Assembly (NCBI GenBank): GCA_003586115.2
Contig: QVOM02000042.1
Coordinates: 72,647,447-72,711,446 of the forward strand
Length of the DNA stretch: 64,000 nucleotides
Reading direction: 5' to 3'
Source: Salvator merianae
Taxonomy: Eukaryota; Chordata; Lepidosauria; Squamata; Teiidae
The position numbers and the translations under genes were made by a program. Shown here piece after piece: positions 1-12,540 of this stretch. The notes under the pieces are model-generated. The model did no database searches and was not told the DNA's origin. It was given only the letters and a program-made list of their open reading frames with translations. How positions within the stretch are numbered: the first letter of the stretch is position 1; each line of letters starts with the position of its first letter.

Positions 1-1350
1 AGAAGGAGAAAAGACATGTGCAGGATTGCTGCATTTTTGCTGTGTGTGTGTTTGTGTGTGTCAGTGCTGAGTGAACGTGGTAAGCCAAATACTGCTATTT
101 TCATTTGAGAAGGATCACTCCCTGAATTTTTCCTTCTTAGCAGAGCTTGAGGGGTTTGCACAATGAACAAGAATAGCTGGCACAATGTTCCTTCTCGCCC
201 ACCGATCGCTAAGGCGCTTTCTGCACTATTTATTAATAGGACGGTGTGAGACAGAAAAGTTTTTCCCCCTTCCTTCTTCCACTTAAGGAGAAATGATGGA
301 GGGGAGAAAGCAGGAAAAATAGCAACAGAAAGTTGAGAGGAAGGAAATGAAAAATACCTTTTCTGTTCTGAGTGGGAAGAGATTTGGAGGTATGAGGCAT
401 TTGAGGAGGCATGTTATGGTAGCATTAAAGCATTTAATTGCTTAAACTCACAAACCCCTGACTCCTGGGACATGAAAAGGGGGAGGCTAAGGCTTAAATT
501 TAAAAATCTCAAATATATTTTATTTAGGCTGGAGTTGACAGACTTTAGCTTCTAGAACAGGAGGGGTTGATTTAAATTCCATTTAAATCTTAGAGTCTAA
601 CAAAGAGTCTAACAAAGAAGCTGTTAGTTACCAACTTATTTTTCTTTTTTAGTCTCTAAAGTGCTACTAGACACCTTCCCCCTTGCTATATTTTAACAGG
701 CATATTACTAGAGTCAGTGTCAATAGCTTGATGTTGCTGCATGGAGAACATCATGACATGGAGCAGCCAGTAGCTATGCAAGAACACTGTAAGATGTTAC
801 AAGTTTGTACAAATGTGTATGGAATGGCTTAAAATTTTAAAAATTAGCAAAGCAAGAAGAAAATATGTAGCCTACCATTTCACTTCCTTAAAATATTAAG
901 ATTTCAAACTTAGTTCCTATAGCTGCTGTTTTGGATTAACCCAGGGAAGTGGTAGGAAAGGTGAGAGAAGCTAAGGAAGGCACTTTGTCATTGTCTGTCT
1001 AACTAGGAAGATTGCATATAAGGCCCTCCTCAAACAGGAATCAGGGAAGATTTCATTAGTTGACATTATAAAAGTACACTTCCTGAAATGTTGTTATCTT
1101 TGAATAGTTACACATCTCTTAATATTTCAGAGAAATTTTCTATGCAGATGTAAATGCATCTTGATGGCATTTACGACATTGGGCCCATTAATGGAAACCA
1201 TATATGGACAGGCTAGAGTGTTTCTTCCAGTCATTGCTTTTACCACCTAGTATTAATTTCTAAGGGCATAAATGTGGGAGAGCAAAAATGTCACAAAAAA
1301 ATCAAATCATATTTTCAAGCCTTTACTGTTGGGCAAGTTAGCAACAATAG
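1..1350. other. Upstream intergenic DNA, nothing recognised
   Basis: This AT-rich stretch lies 5' of the PSD3 promoter. I see a short TG-rich run near 40-62 and no open frame, exon-like block or repeat that I can name. It could hold distal regulatory sequence, but nothing in the bases shows that. Confidence 0.6.
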
Positions 1351-1475
1351 GGTTGCAATCCAGATGTCACTTACTTATTCCACTATGTTTGAATATTCTG
1401 GAATGTTCATTCCTTATTCTTTATTCTGGAATGTCCAAATATAGTGGAATAAGCAAGCAATGTCTGGATGCAGCC
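1351..1475. mobile_element. Palindromic MITE, family A, copy 1
   Basis: The two halves are inverted copies of each other. The left half runs from a TTGCAATCCAGATG-like end through CTTACTTATTCCACTAT. The right half ends with ATAGTGGAATAAGCAAGC and TGTCTGGATGCAGCC. Related copies lie at 4401-4494, 41346-41406 and 49344-49477, so this is a dispersed hairpin-forming non-autonomous DNA transposon. It has no coding capacity. The flanks contain TA, but the target duplication is not cleanly resolved. Confidence 0.8.
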
Positions 1476-3289
1476 TAGGTCTCTGATCCCCTCAGATTGT
1501 TTTCACTTTGGGCAGAGGAGGAGGGGCTGGAACGTAATTAGAAACCCCCATCCTATCCACACGACCAAACTATAAGCATCACCCTTCTAGATCTATTCAA
1601 TTTCATTGCTCCCTTGTTTCTTGTTCCCCTACTGCAAGTTGTACTTAGGAAGACCACCTAGTCCTTTCTGACTGGTGACATTATTTAGAATAATCTTTGG
1701 CCAGATGAAGTATGATTTCAGCAGTCATGACATTTCCTAGTTTTTAAAGCATAAGTGCAGACTCAAAATCACTTGATGCAAAATAGGTTATATAACTGAA
1801 GTGATTGACAGTATGAGGTGGGAGTTTTGTAGAGGTGCTTATACAACAGCACCATTGCAAACTGTACCTTTAGAGTGAATGAAACAGTTTGAGGGTGTAA
1901 GAATGGGGCAAAAGGAAGGAAGTCATGCTCTATTGAAAAAGAGAAGCAAAAAAGAGAAACCCAGCTACCAGGTTTGCCTCTCTTATACACACACACTATC
2001 TATCAAGTGGATCTTTGTTACCATTGTGAGAAATACTATCATTGGCTGTTCCATCTACCAGTTGTCTGCCCTTCAGTTGCCCAGTAGATGGAAAGCACAA
2101 CATTTCAGACACAAAATACTGTCTTTATTTATTTAAATTTCTACTACATATCTAACAGACATTACAACTGTGATTATAACAATGTTTGATGCTCATGGAA
2201 AGTTATTATTACAATAAACAAATAGGAATATTAATCAAAACATGCGTATTCTTCTGAAAGAAGTTGGTCTGAATATTTTTCATAACATTATAGCCATCAT
2301 AGAACACTGTAAGATTAAATGATTAAACTTTAAAAACTAACAAGATTAATTTAGATAGTGTTGCAACAAAAGTAATGATTGTTTATGAATCCATCAGACT
2401 ACCATTAGAAGTCAGTTCTAGCTATAAGCTTAATGGATGAGAATCTACTAAAACATGTTGGGGGTCTTTAAACAGAGACCCGTCTGGCCCTTAACAGTTG
2501 AATTTTACAGCTTCAGACAGGTTCAGTCTTTGGCCATTTCTACACTCACCTTGTTTGGAGTGGTTTAACTTTTTGCTCCAGCCTGTTCCAGACCAAGCAC
2601 AGGAGGTGCTGCCAGCATCACAAGGTCTGGGATGTTGTCCATCCCAGACCAACACCAGCAGCAATGTGGAGCTACCACACAACTGACTCCCCACCCAACA
2701 GACTCCTAGCCCAAGGCACCACCCACCTCTGCAAGAGATTTGCCAATGCCCCATCACTGATATGTTGTCTCTGGTGCACAAGGGCGGGGTGGAACAGAAC
2801 AGTCTTTGAAGAGAGCATGCCTACCTCTGTGTCAGGGTTTCAAAAATCACCTTCAGAAACTTCTATAAACTTCAAAGATGGGCCTGTGATGGTTTCCTTG
2901 TGGAAACCAGGTGTGGAAGTGCCGATGCCTGGATTGGAACATATAGTTGTAATCCGCTTCACACAGGTCTACAGTTAATCCAGAAAAGGGACCTTTTGGG
3001 ATGGTTCTGGGCTGGAATAGTACTAGTCCAATATGAACAAAGTGTACTAGGCAGCCACTTGGTCTGATCTATTGACTAAGTATGGAAATAACCTATATTA
3101 CTAAATTTCCATCCCAATCTTCATACAAAGGTCCTGGGTGGGTCTAGATTGTCAAACTTCAAGGAGCACCAAGCTAGTCAGAAATAAGTTTCTTCTCTTC
3201 CATTTAATATTTTTGAGAAATAAAAAGTCTAGATCATATACTATTATATGGGTCATTGTGCAGCATTTATAGAGGCCCTGCTATACAGG
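1476..3289. other. Intergenic DNA with a possible hairpin-rich element
   Basis: Most of this is unrecognised AT-rich sequence. Between about 2525 and 2990 the base composition rises and small hairpins appear. One has arms GGTCTGGGATG and CATCCCAGACC near 2625-2650, another TGGTTTCC and GGAAACCA near 2889-2908. The start, GGCCATTTCTACACT, resembles the ends of the string-of-hairpins elements described elsewhere in this window. Membership in that family is a guess. Confidence 0.35.
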
Positions 3290-3453
3290 CAGGATGCCTC
3301 TAAAGGCCATTTGTAGGGAGTTGAGAGGAGTGAAGATTTTCCCTTTGTCTTCTGCTTGAGAATGCCCAAAAGCAATTGGTGGGCCACTGAGTGAGACAGG
3401 ATGCTGGACTAGATGGGCTGTGGCCTGATCCAGCAGGGCTTCTCTTATGTTCA
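3290..3453 (+). mobile_element. LINE 3' end (CR1/L2-like), 5'-truncated
   Basis: The segment contains AGGATGCTGGACTAGATGGG followed by CCTGATCCAGCAGGGCTTCT and TTATGTTC, the common 3' end of a reptilian CR1/L2-like retroelement. It matches 41100-41293 closely over its whole length, including the CTTCTGCTTGAGAATGCCCA block. Only the 3' end is present, as expected for 5' truncation on insertion. The family name is approximate. Confidence 0.7.
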
Positions 3454-4400
3454 ATCACACACACAAGCATACTCTGCTTGCTCTGTTTTTAGACTCTTAT
3501 ATTATGATGAGAAAAGATAATTAGCATCCTTTCTCTGGACATTTTAAATCAGTCTTCATAAATCTGATGCTAGCCAAACATTTCTACACTACACCTCCAT
3601 TGGCTTCACTCAGTGTGACCAGACATTAAAGACTGTGGGACTTGCTGGCTAAAGCATCCAAATGGAATAAGACCTGAATATGCAGTTTTGGAGTTATTGC
3701 TGCTGAGAAAGAGGTATATAGAAAAACACCCAGCATTTTAGTTGTCTGAAGCAGAATCTACTGCATTTATTAATAAAATTAACTTAATTTATTAGAACTA
3801 TTCATAATTTAACATATTTAAGACTGTTCCCAGGATGAAACAGTCCACATAAACGTTAATGAACATATCTGCTTATTTTTTAAATTTATGCTCATAGTTT
3901 GTATAACAAAATGAAGATGGGCAGTGATTTCAATCAAGATTGTCCTGCACTGCAAGTTTTCAGTGGGATAAGAGATTTAGATATCAGATAATATAAATGC
4001 CCAAGAGCCTCATAAAACTGGAGGGCTGGTTCATTCCCACAGTTGTCTATATCCTTACTACCCACCACCTAAAAAAAAATCTCTTACTTATTACACAAAT
4101 AGTGAATTTGGGCTGTCAAAGTGCATTACGAAACTATTATTTTCTGAAACATCAGATTGTTTCCAGAAAGGACTGAGATCAATCCAAGCTTTACTTAAAA
4201 TCCCATTTTCATGATTTAGGCACCTAATTTTACTGGTAAAGGACAACCTGAAGCTATCAGAGATCTGAGTGAATAATATTGTGTTCTTTCAAGTTCTTGA
4301 TTATTATTTTTTTAGTATACAGTTGCGAATAAAATATACAAAAAGAGGAGTGGCATTTTCTGAAACTTCTCCCTCCCTCTCCCCCTTTAATCAAACAGTA
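3454..4400. other. Intergenic DNA, nothing recognised
   Basis: AT-rich sequence with short A and T runs. I found no open frame with coding character and no repeat I can name. Confidence 0.6.
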
Positions 4401-4494
4401 GCACTATATAAAGCATGGCTATTTTGGAATATCCATGTTTTATTCCAGAATATCCAAAAACAGTGGAATAAGTAAGCAACGTCTGGATGCAGCC
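4401..4494. mobile_element. Palindromic MITE, family A, copy 2 (left end damaged)
   Basis: The right half is intact, with TATTCCAGAATATCC, CAGTGGAATAAGTAAGCAA and GTCTGGATGCAGCC. The left half keeps only the inner ATTTTGGAATATCCATG part of the stem. The element lies about 600 bp upstream of the PSD3 CpG island, so it sits near the promoter, but it shows no regulatory signal of its own. Confidence 0.75.
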
Positions 4495-5149
4495 TATGTC
4501 ACACAGAGAGGCATTTATGTCAACAAAGGAATGACTCTTTCTGCATCTGGTGCGCTGATTTTCCCTGGCATACACACCCCAACATGCCAAAATGGATAAT
4601 TTGCTGCTTTTCATTGATCCTCCATAATCTTGTGTTTGTGGCAGCCCATTTCACAGCAACAAATGGCCAAGCCATCTGCTTTCCCACATGCTCTTATTAG
4701 AATCAAATCCCTCCAAAATGAAGAGACCATAAAAAGATTTTAGGATATTTCTTGTTTGTTGGAGAGTAGGCACATCAACTTGTAGGTATAATTTTCTCTT
4801 CCCTCTCTTTCCTTCCCTTTTTCACACACATTGATAACTTTATTGCAGAATCTGGCTGCATTCACATGCTCTAACCGGGGAGCTTTGTCTGAACCCAGCA
4901 AGACACTTTCATTAATGAATTCTCTTTAGTTGCCTACTTTATCACGGAGATTTCCGCCCTGTTCAAACAAATTCCGAGGACAGCTTCCAGGAAAAAAATT
5001 AAATCGGTATATGAAATACGGCCACGCGGCTTATGCACTCGCCAGCCTTTTCTTCGCCAGAGATTCTGCTGCGTCTCTAAGAGCATCAGAATACAGCCAC
5101 TGACCCCAAATGGCTCATTCGTTTGAATTTTGTTTAAAAGCAAAGCAAA
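4495..5149. other. Proximal upstream flank of the PSD3 CpG island
   Basis: Mostly AT-rich, becoming richer in CpG after about 5000 (CCACGCGGCTT near 5022, TCGCCAG near 5040). No exon or repeat is recognised. It is the natural place for promoter-proximal regulatory sequence, but I can name no specific site. Confidence 0.45.
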
Positions 5150-5726
5150 TACACACCAACCAACCCTTTTCATCATCCGCTCGGCGCCGCCGAAAGAAAG
5201 ATACGCTGCTAAAAATACTTTTGTAGTTATCAGGGGAGCCCAGCAAGAAAGCCGAAGTGACCCGAGAGTCTTCTTCTTGACTTGCTTCCTGTTAGAAGTC
5301 AGGAGAGGGGGGGGAGGATCCAGTGCTGCTGCAAGTCAAACAGCGAGAAAAGTCAGCTTTCCCACGTGCGAGCCCGGCCCGCCGCCTCCCTTAGCTTGTC
5401 CTCCGCTCCACTTTCACTTGCGAGCCTCCTGGGATAATCCCGCAGGTACTGGCAAGGCGCCTTTCCTTGTGGCTTCACTCGCCCTCATTGCTCATGTGCA
5501 GCAGCCCCTTCAGGGAAGGAGCCCGGCTAAGGTTTTGCACATGCCCAGAAGACTCGAGTTACCTTCCTTGGAGCTTGTGCCGCTGCTGCTGCTCAGCGTG
5601 AAGTTAGGTGGCTGCCTGCCTGCCACTACTGGAGCCCAAGCAGCGGCGGCCCCTCCTGTTGTCATGCCTACTCCGCGCCGCCATCCTCTCCCTGCCTGAG
5701 CGGGCGAGCGAGCGAGCGGGCAGCGG

Positions 5727-5749
5727 CAGCAGCAGCAGCAGCAGCAGCT
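5727..5749 (+). repeat. CAG trinucleotide run in the PSD3 5'UTR/promoter
   Basis: About seven uninterrupted CAG/AGC units lie in the GC-rich leader, roughly 290 bases before the start codon. The run is short, but such runs can vary in length between individuals. It is non-coding in the PSD3 frame. Confidence 0.8.
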
Positions 5750-6038
5750 GCAGAGAAGCAGCCGCGCCGCCGCCGCCGAGCGACCCTTGCTGCCTGCTTG
5801 CCTGCCTGGCCGCGGGCAGCCACGCATCCCCTCTCAACTCCTCGTGCCGCGGGCGCCTCTTGCCTGGAAACAAAGGGAAGGCAGGAGAAGAACAAGCGAA
5901 GGGGCCACGCAGGGAGCCTGCTGCAACGGCAGCCCGGCGGCATGGAGTAGGCGGCGGCTCATCTACCTCCCGGCCTGGGGGTGTTGTCGCAGCTAAAGGC
6001 AACAGAGCAGGAGGAGAAGGAGGACCGGGAGATGGAAG

Positions 6039-6059
6039 ATGGAAGGAAGCGATGGCGGG
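6039..6059 (+). CDS. PSD3: PSD3 coding exon 1 (start codon, residues 1-7)
   Basis: This exon encodes M-E-G-S-D-G-G and ends at a GTAAGG donor (6060). I chose the ATG at 6039 because only this frame joins the next exon without a break. The joined protein then begins MEGSDGGGEAFVWVN, which aligns position by position with the start I remember for vertebrate PSD3 (MEG, then a small-residue stretch, then E-x-FVWVN). The ATG has A at -3 and G at +4, a strong initiation context. Two other ATGs in other frames are close by. The one at 6032 also has a strong context and opens a 16-codon frame that stops in exon 2 (TAA at 16183-16185). The one at 6052 also fails to join exon 2 in the PSD3 frame. Intron 1 is phase 0 and about 10.1 kb. 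Confidence 0.9.
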
Positions 6060-6286
6060 GTAAGGGGCTCCCCTCCGTCTGTGCCTGATTCGGTGCCCCC
6101 GTCGCGCCTCGCCTTGTAACCCGAGCTGCCTGTGGCTCCGTTTGCCTTCTTACATAAACGCTGCCTAGGCTGGGAATAGTTGTTTCTTTTTCTGCGCTCT
6201 TCGGGGCCTCCGCACGCACAACCCGTTCGTGCAGCCTCCGCTCCCCCTTGCTGCTTGGGGTGGAAAAGGAAACTGAGCGAGCGTCC

Positions 6287-6311
6287 GAATGAATGAATGA
6301 ATGAATGAATA
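6287..6311 (+). repeat. (ATGA)n tetranucleotide microsatellite
   Basis: About six tandem ATGA units lie 230 bases into intron 1, at the edge of the CpG island. It is a simple tandem repeat with no coding role. Confidence 0.9.
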
Positions 6312-7699
6312 GGACAGGGAAGCTTTTACGCTCTCTGGGTATTTCTTTGGCGTGGCTCGCGCGCCTTCCAAGCCCTTCTTATGCACCCTCCATGGGTACT
6401 GCTGATGGTGGTGAGGGTGCCAGACCTCAGCAGAAGAAAGACGGGGTCGATGCCTGCTTGGCTAAGAAGTTCACTGGATCTGTTGGGGTCATACTTTTCT
6501 TAATCTAACGAGCAGGATTGTAGGGGGAGCAGAGGGGATGGGACGATTGAGCATGGCCCCCGAGGTTATCCGAGGAAGATACTTCGAAGCATTTATGGGG
6601 GGGGGGGGACTACATATAAAGAGTGTGGCCGTCAAGAACGTGATGTCAGAGGTCTCCTGTCAAAGATGTTGCCATGGCTGTGCTAGCGATTTGGGGCTTA
6701 AATCTCCTGTTGGTGATCTGGACTTACTCTGCAGATTGGTGGCTTGGTCTGCTGTTAACCTCACCAACAATGCCACTATTGTAGCAAGTTTTAGGTGATG
6801 CGTACTCAGAACTGATTTTGCTTCTTTTGGGTTTAGGGGGAGGGTGGCTGCTTTGTTGCACCTGCACAGCAGAAGTAATAATATAAGGCTGTGATTTCTT
6901 TTCCACACCCCTCTTGAAAAGCTGTGGGTCTTTACATTTAAAGTGAAACTACAAAGATAGCTGAAACAAAGTTGCAAGTCGACACATTTTTGCATGTAAT
7001 TTGCTTTGGTTGTTACTTTGACTTCCTCAAGACTTCAGTTGTTTTGTAATTTGTACTTATTAAGTTGCCCTCCTTTATCCACTTCTCTGGGAGTACAACC
7101 TACTGAATACATGGTTACTTGTTTTTAAATACACATAAAGGCGACAGGTTTGCTTGATTGGATAGAACTATGCATATTTTTAAATAGCATCTAAGCTTTT
7201 AGGTACTCGGTAACAACCATAATTATTAATGTTTATGGGTGAACAGAAGTCTATATTCCTTTATCCTGCTGTTTTTCACATGTGCTGTAAGTGCAATGGG
7301 TTTTTGTCCCACCTGGTTTTATTTTCTTATACTGTAGATCATTGAAATCATCCATTTGTCCTTTATTTTCATTCCATACAAAAGAATGTTTACAAGAATT
7401 TTGTTTATTCCATCTGCTTGTTCGAATCCTATTTATAGTTCCATAAATCAGACTAAATTTAACATTTTCTAACAGTGAATTTATAGAGTTTGTTGCAACA
7501 ACTCTTGAAAGTTCTAGAATGTTTTAAAATGTATTTCAGAGTAAAGGAGAATTTTGATGGAGGGCCCAGGCAGAGAACTGGATAGTGAAACTGAGCTCAT
7601 TAAGAGTTAATTCTAACACGATTTTGGTCTTTCCAGTTTTCTTCAAATCGAACAAGTAAACATCTTCTGCTGTTTACTTATTATGATTGGTGACCTGTC

Positions 7700-7865
7700 G
7701 CATCTACAGATGTTTGTTGATTTATAGCACTTATAGCCCATAATATTTGAAGAGTTCAAAGCAGGCCACATTATTATCCTCACCTCCAGTTTAACCTCAC
7801 AAAAACCCTATGAAGGAGTTTAGTCTGAGAGCAGGATCTGACCCAGGGTTGGGTTCTAATTTGCA
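7700..7865. mobile_element. Degenerate LINE 3'-region fragment
   Basis: The sequence from TTTATAGCACTTATAGCCC through GAGTTCAAAGCAGG, TTATCCTCACC and AACCTCACAAAAACCCTATG resembles a 3'-region segment common in reptilian LINE remnants. A related copy is at 44740-44900 (AAGAGTTCAAACTGG, TTTTATCCTCAAAGCAGCCC). The family is not assigned. Confidence 0.5.
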
Positions 7866-8017
7866 TGGGCCCTGTTGCTTCTGAACCGTTCCAAGATAGT
7901 GGGGACCTCTGGAGAACCGTGGATCTCCATTGCCTGCTTAATTAAACAGAAAAACTCATAAGTATCATACTTTCTGCTTGCTGGGAAGGCTGCTCTACTC
8001 AGTCACTAGTGTAACAT

Positions 8018-8395
8018 AGGGCCTTTTCTCACTTTCTGACAGCAAGCGTCAAAGACGCTTGCTAGCAAAGTGCACTTGCATTTTGCAAAAGCCTGAGTGG
8101 CCAGCAGCAGCATAATGCTGCTCCCAATCGCTCCTAGTTGTGAAGCACAAATTTGTGCTCTACAACTTTACCAGGAGCTGATAGTCAGCTCCCAGTAAAG
8201 TGCATCCACACTTACCTTGGCCACCACAATCACCCAGTCGCCTGATTGTGCCTGCACACTGTGTGGCCCTGGCAGTCGCAATGGCAGTGGTTGGACACTT
8301 CCCAGCCACTGCCATGGTAAGCATCAGGCAAGGCTACTGGCATTGGCATCACAAATGCCAGTAACCAGTTCCAGATAAGGAACTAGGGCCACGCA
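8018..8395. mobile_element. String-of-hairpins non-autonomous element, copy 1
   Basis: It starts GGGCCTTTTCTCACTTT and then holds consecutive small palindromes. Examples are AGCAAGCGTC/GACGCTTGCT with a 3-base loop, the perfect 16-mer AGCACAAATTTGTGCT, GGAGCTGA/TCAGCTCC inside CTTTAC/GTAAAG, and TACTGGCATT/AATGCCAGTA. The beginning and layout match the elements at 25205 and 45453. There is no coding capacity. The 3' boundary is approximate. Confidence 0.65.
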
Positions 8396-11300
8396 ATGCA
8401 GACAGTGTCCATGCTGCAAGGTCAATACCATGTTAGAACAGGAGAAGTGCAAAAACGCCCAAATATAAAATTGGTCAGGTTCAAATCAGCTAACCAATCT
8501 TATATTTTGGCCTGCCAACATTTGGCAGTACTGTATTCAAAGGTACTCAGTGGGCAAATGTGTTTTGTTTTGTTTTCTTTTTCCAGGAAACTCCAGTGTG
8601 AGGGTGACTAATTGTGGCAAATAACATGGCTGGATAGAGCTTGCAGCAGTCTGGTTTGTGTCCATCTTGATGACTATCTTCTAGATGTTTAGAATATAGT
8701 AATCAAGGTGGACACAAGCCAGTTTGCTCCAAGTTCTATCCAGTCATCTTGTTCGCCACAATTAGTCACTTTCTTTGGTTTCAGTCTTGTTCTTAATTAC
8801 ATATTTGGTCTCCGTGAAGCCAGCTGCCCATTTGATGTGCTTGCATCAGATAAAATATAGAGAGTATTCAGAGTGAGAGAGTGCTTCGTTTGCATGCTTT
8901 AATTGCTTGTTCAGGAGCCTCTCATACAAAAATGTTGTGGTAAGGCAGCTAAAAGGAAGTGGTAGGAGCTGTTAGAATGTGCAGAGCTAATGGTAGATGG
9001 GACATTATAAAGTGCAATTCTTTGTAAAACAATATGAAAATTGATCCCACTGAACATAATGGATTGTCTACAGTCAGCAACCCTGACTTTAAATATATGT
9101 GAGGGAGAAAGGAAGAGTGGGGACTTGGGCCTGAGTTTCTGAGCCTGTTAGGGGACTACTATTTTGCCCTTAGGGGTATTTGTGTCTGCCTGTATGGATG
9201 GGCATTATTAGTGGAGCTCCATAGCAGTGGGCTATGATGAATCCTTTATTTTTAGCTGATGTCCTCTTCCAACTTTACCTGCCTTTGTGATTCATCTTCC
9301 TACGCTTTTCCTTTTTTCATTTTTCAGTGCTTTGTCTTCAGTCTTCCTTGGACTGTATCTTTTTCCCCCCACTCTATAATTTCTGTACAGTATTTCAAAG
9401 TGTGCTGATACATACTATTTCTCTGTGGTTCTGCTATGACTACATTTCTACTGGCCCTTATCAGCTAAGTCCAATCAATGATATAGTCAAAAGGCGGGAA
9501 GAACCCTGAACTTCCTGGCTCTCACCTTTTATCTCTTTCTCTGCAGAACTCTGCTTTCATCTGAGAAACAAATTTCACACATATTTCTGTTTCAGTTTGT
9601 ATAGATTTGTAACCTTTATCCTTCTTGAACAGGGACTCTCTGGCTATACTTCTGGGTTGTGTTTTATAGATGACAGTGTACCATTGTCAAACTTCAGCTG
9701 TGAAAAGATCAAGGAAATTCTGAACCAGGACACATATTTCACTTTTAAAAACATTCAAATAAATATTATACAGATTAAATGAATTCTGTATGACAGCTAG
9801 TCACTAATTACTAAATAAATAATACTTACAAAGCCTTGGTAGCAGACGCTCAGAAGGTGTTGCCGAATTATTGAAACTCCACATTTTCAAAATCTTAAAG
9901 GCCATAAACTGCCCTCACCATCCAAAGACCAACATATACTGATATATCTCTACAGTATTACAAACAACTAACATAGTGCAGAATTGTAGCCTTCATAGAA
10001 TAAAAGGTTTGGGAAGCCGCTCCTATCTGAAGCTAAGGAATTCCTCATGCCAATAGATGTAGCCCTGTCTCATTTTCTTCACAAATGGTGATTCAGTCTG
10101 ATTATGCTTGACATCCAAATGACAAGATAAGAGGAGAAGTAGTATGTTCCTGGTCATTTACACTGGATCAACGGCAAAAGCGAAAATAACAGACTTGCTC
10201 TTCGGCAATTTTCTGTTCGTGCTGTCACTCTACTGTCTTCCATATTATTGCTCCTACCTTTGACCAGAAAGTCTTCATAAAACCATTTGACAATAAGGAA
10301 GTCACAGAGAAAAGCTACCAGAGCAGATGTAATTAAGTTTTGAAAGGTTTCTGAGGTCTATAACTTTTAAGGGTGAAGTTAGATTCTGTCAGTTTTTAAC
10401 TAATTGCTGGCTGCCACTGAATAAAAGTGGGTGCTAGTAAGCAGGCCAAAGGAAAGGAAGGACAACACTGTCATTAAGCTTGTACGTGGCTTACTTGATG
10501 AGATGGTAGAATAAGTTTGCACAAGGCTCTCAGTTTCGGGAGCCTACATGTTGGCTGTAAAATGCACTGGGCATATTCAGAGACCCAATAAGTCTTTTTG
10601 GGCAGTTTGCAGCATGGCATTGTTGTACTTGGAGTTTTATGTTGCCAAACAGGCATTTTGAATGTTTAGATATTCAGGCAGTATAGGTGTACCTAGTCTT
10701 CAGGTGTAGCAAACTGTAGCTCCCAACCCAGGTGGATGTTCTGGAAGAATCGCAAAAGTCCAGGCTCAGTCAGCAGGTCTTCTTCAGCAGCAGAGGAGAG
10801 CCATGCTTAGAGTTCAAAGCAGTTCTGCCTTGTGCCTTCTGCTGCTTAAATAGGTACCTGGCCTTGATCCAGCAGTCCAGGTATAACAAACTGAGGCCGA
10901 ACTGCAGCTCCAGCCCCAGGTGGAGGTTCTGCAGGGGTAGATGAGTCTCCAGAGACCTCTTGTCATCTTTGTGAGATATTTATGAAGCACTTTTGGGACA
11001 AAGTCATTCAGATTCACTTGGAATTGGACTCCACAGTAGGAAGTGGTCCCTGGAAGTATCTGAAGCATCATCTGATCCTATTATATTAGATCAATTTCAA
11101 TAACTGTGGTCTGAGGAAATGTACAAGCTGCTTGCAAGGAGTTTGACCAACAGCTTGTCTCCTTTATCCCTTTCTTCATAGCTGATAAAAGTTAGTCAAG
11201 CGGTGGATCCAGGGAGCGATAAATACTTCTTTGCAGGAGGAAGGCATGCCTGGGGCACTAAAGGAAGCTCTGCCAAACTCCCTCATTAAGAGGACCTCCT

Positions 11301-11929
11301 GGATCCAGAGGTATTAAGTAACTACTGCCCAGTGGTTAATATTTCCTGTTTGGCAAGGTGGTGGAGAAGGTGGTGGCTAGGCATGCTTGATGGATATGGA
11401 TTATCTAGACCCATTCCAGTTTGGTTTCAGGAGGGAGTTTGGAGACTGCCTCGGCCAATCTGATGGATGACATTTATCAGAGAGAGACAGGGCAGTGCAA
11501 CCCTGTTGGTTCTTCTCAGTCTCTCAGTGGCTTTTGATATCATCAACCATGGCATCCTGCTGGAGTGGCCTTGGAGACTGGGACTTGGAGGCACTCTTTT
11601 ATAGTGGTTCACCTCATATCTCCAAGGTAGGCTCCAGAAAGTAGCAATGCGGCATTTTTGTTTGATGCCCTGGGAACTCTCATTTGGAGTTGTCTAGGGA
11701 TCAGTTCTGTTTCCTATAATCTGTAATATCTATATGAAGCTACTGGGAGAGGTCATCAGGAATTTTGGAATGAGGTGCCACCAGTACGCTGATGACACCC
11801 AGCTCTATTTCTCTGTTTCTTCTGAGTCAGAGGAGATGGTTTGGCTGCTCAGTCACTACCTGGAGGCAGTAATGGCTTAGATGTGTACCAGTAAATTGAA
11901 ACCGAATCCAGATAAGATGGAGGTATTAT

Positions 11930-12109
11930 GGGCCTTTCTGCACTTGGACTTAGTCCAGATTATATCTCAGAATAGAGACCTGCCATCTGCATGCTAGTGC
12001 AGACTATGGTAGGCCCTGGGCAAGACCTTTTATAGTTTGCACTAGCATGTGGATGGCAGGTCCCTATTCCAGGATATAATCTGCAAAAAGGCCAAGTGCA
12101 GAAAGGGCC
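11930..12109. mobile_element. 180-bp hairpin MITE inserted in the LINE
   Basis: The left end GGGCCTTTCTGCACTTGG and the right end CCAAGTGCAGAAAGGGCC are inverted. The complementarity continues for about 75 bp per arm (for example GACCTGCCAT and ATGCTAGTGCA) with roughly 15% mismatches. TAT lies on both sides. The ends resemble those of the string-of-hairpins elements, which suggests a shared transposase. No coding capacity. Confidence 0.8.
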
Positions 12110-12540
12110 TATGTGACATAACGTCTTAAGTTCAGGAAGTTAAGTTCAGAAATTCTGGGTGGAGTTGTTTTGCCTAAGAAATAACAGGTATGTGATCTGG
12201 GGATGCTTCTGGATTCATTGCTGTCACTTGAGAGTCATATGGCAGTGGTAGCCAGGAGCACCTACGTCTATCTCTGACTGGTTTGACAGCTTCAGCCTTT
12301 CCTAGATAGAAATAACTTGGCCAAAGTGATCCATGTTCTGGTCAATTCCAGATTATACTACTGTAATGCACTCCACCTGAGGCTACTCTTGAAGGTGGTT
12401 TGGAAGCTGTGGAACTAGTATAGAATGCAGAGGTTGACTGCTGATAAGAGTTTCTGACTGGACACACATCACACCAATCTTGAAAGATCCGCACTGGCTG
12501 CCTATTCACTACTGAACCCAATTCAAGGTGGCTTTTTTTA

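Larger units (their letters stand above)
5150..6260 (+). promoter_or_regulatory. PSD3: CpG island and promoter region of PSD3, including the 5'UTR
   Basis: CpG density and GC content rise sharply here against an AT-rich background and fall again after about 6260. The region surrounds the first coding exon. Visible items are a CACGTG E-box (5363-5368), a GAGC tetranucleotide run (about 5699-5720), a CAG run (5727-5749) and GCC/GCG clusters (about 5762-5780). No TATA box is obvious, consistent with a dispersed CpG-island promoter. The transcription start cannot be read from sequence, so the 5'UTR boundary is unknown. ATGs at 5664 (11 codons) and 5942 (2 codons: ATG GAG TAG) would act as upstream ORFs if transcribed. 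Confidence 0.8.

Noticed and set aside
5608..6063. Long open frame of about 150 codons over the GC-rich leader, plus several long frames on the minus strand at 5510-6002
   Set aside because: They lie in the CpG island, where GC-rich sequence lacks stops. They are out of frame with exon 2 of PSD3, and their products are low-complexity Ala/Arg/Ser/Pro.
8018..8395. Possible CRISPR-like or tandem array because of repeated palindromes
   Set aside because: The palindromes differ from each other and have no constant spacer length. This is a eukaryotic mobile element.
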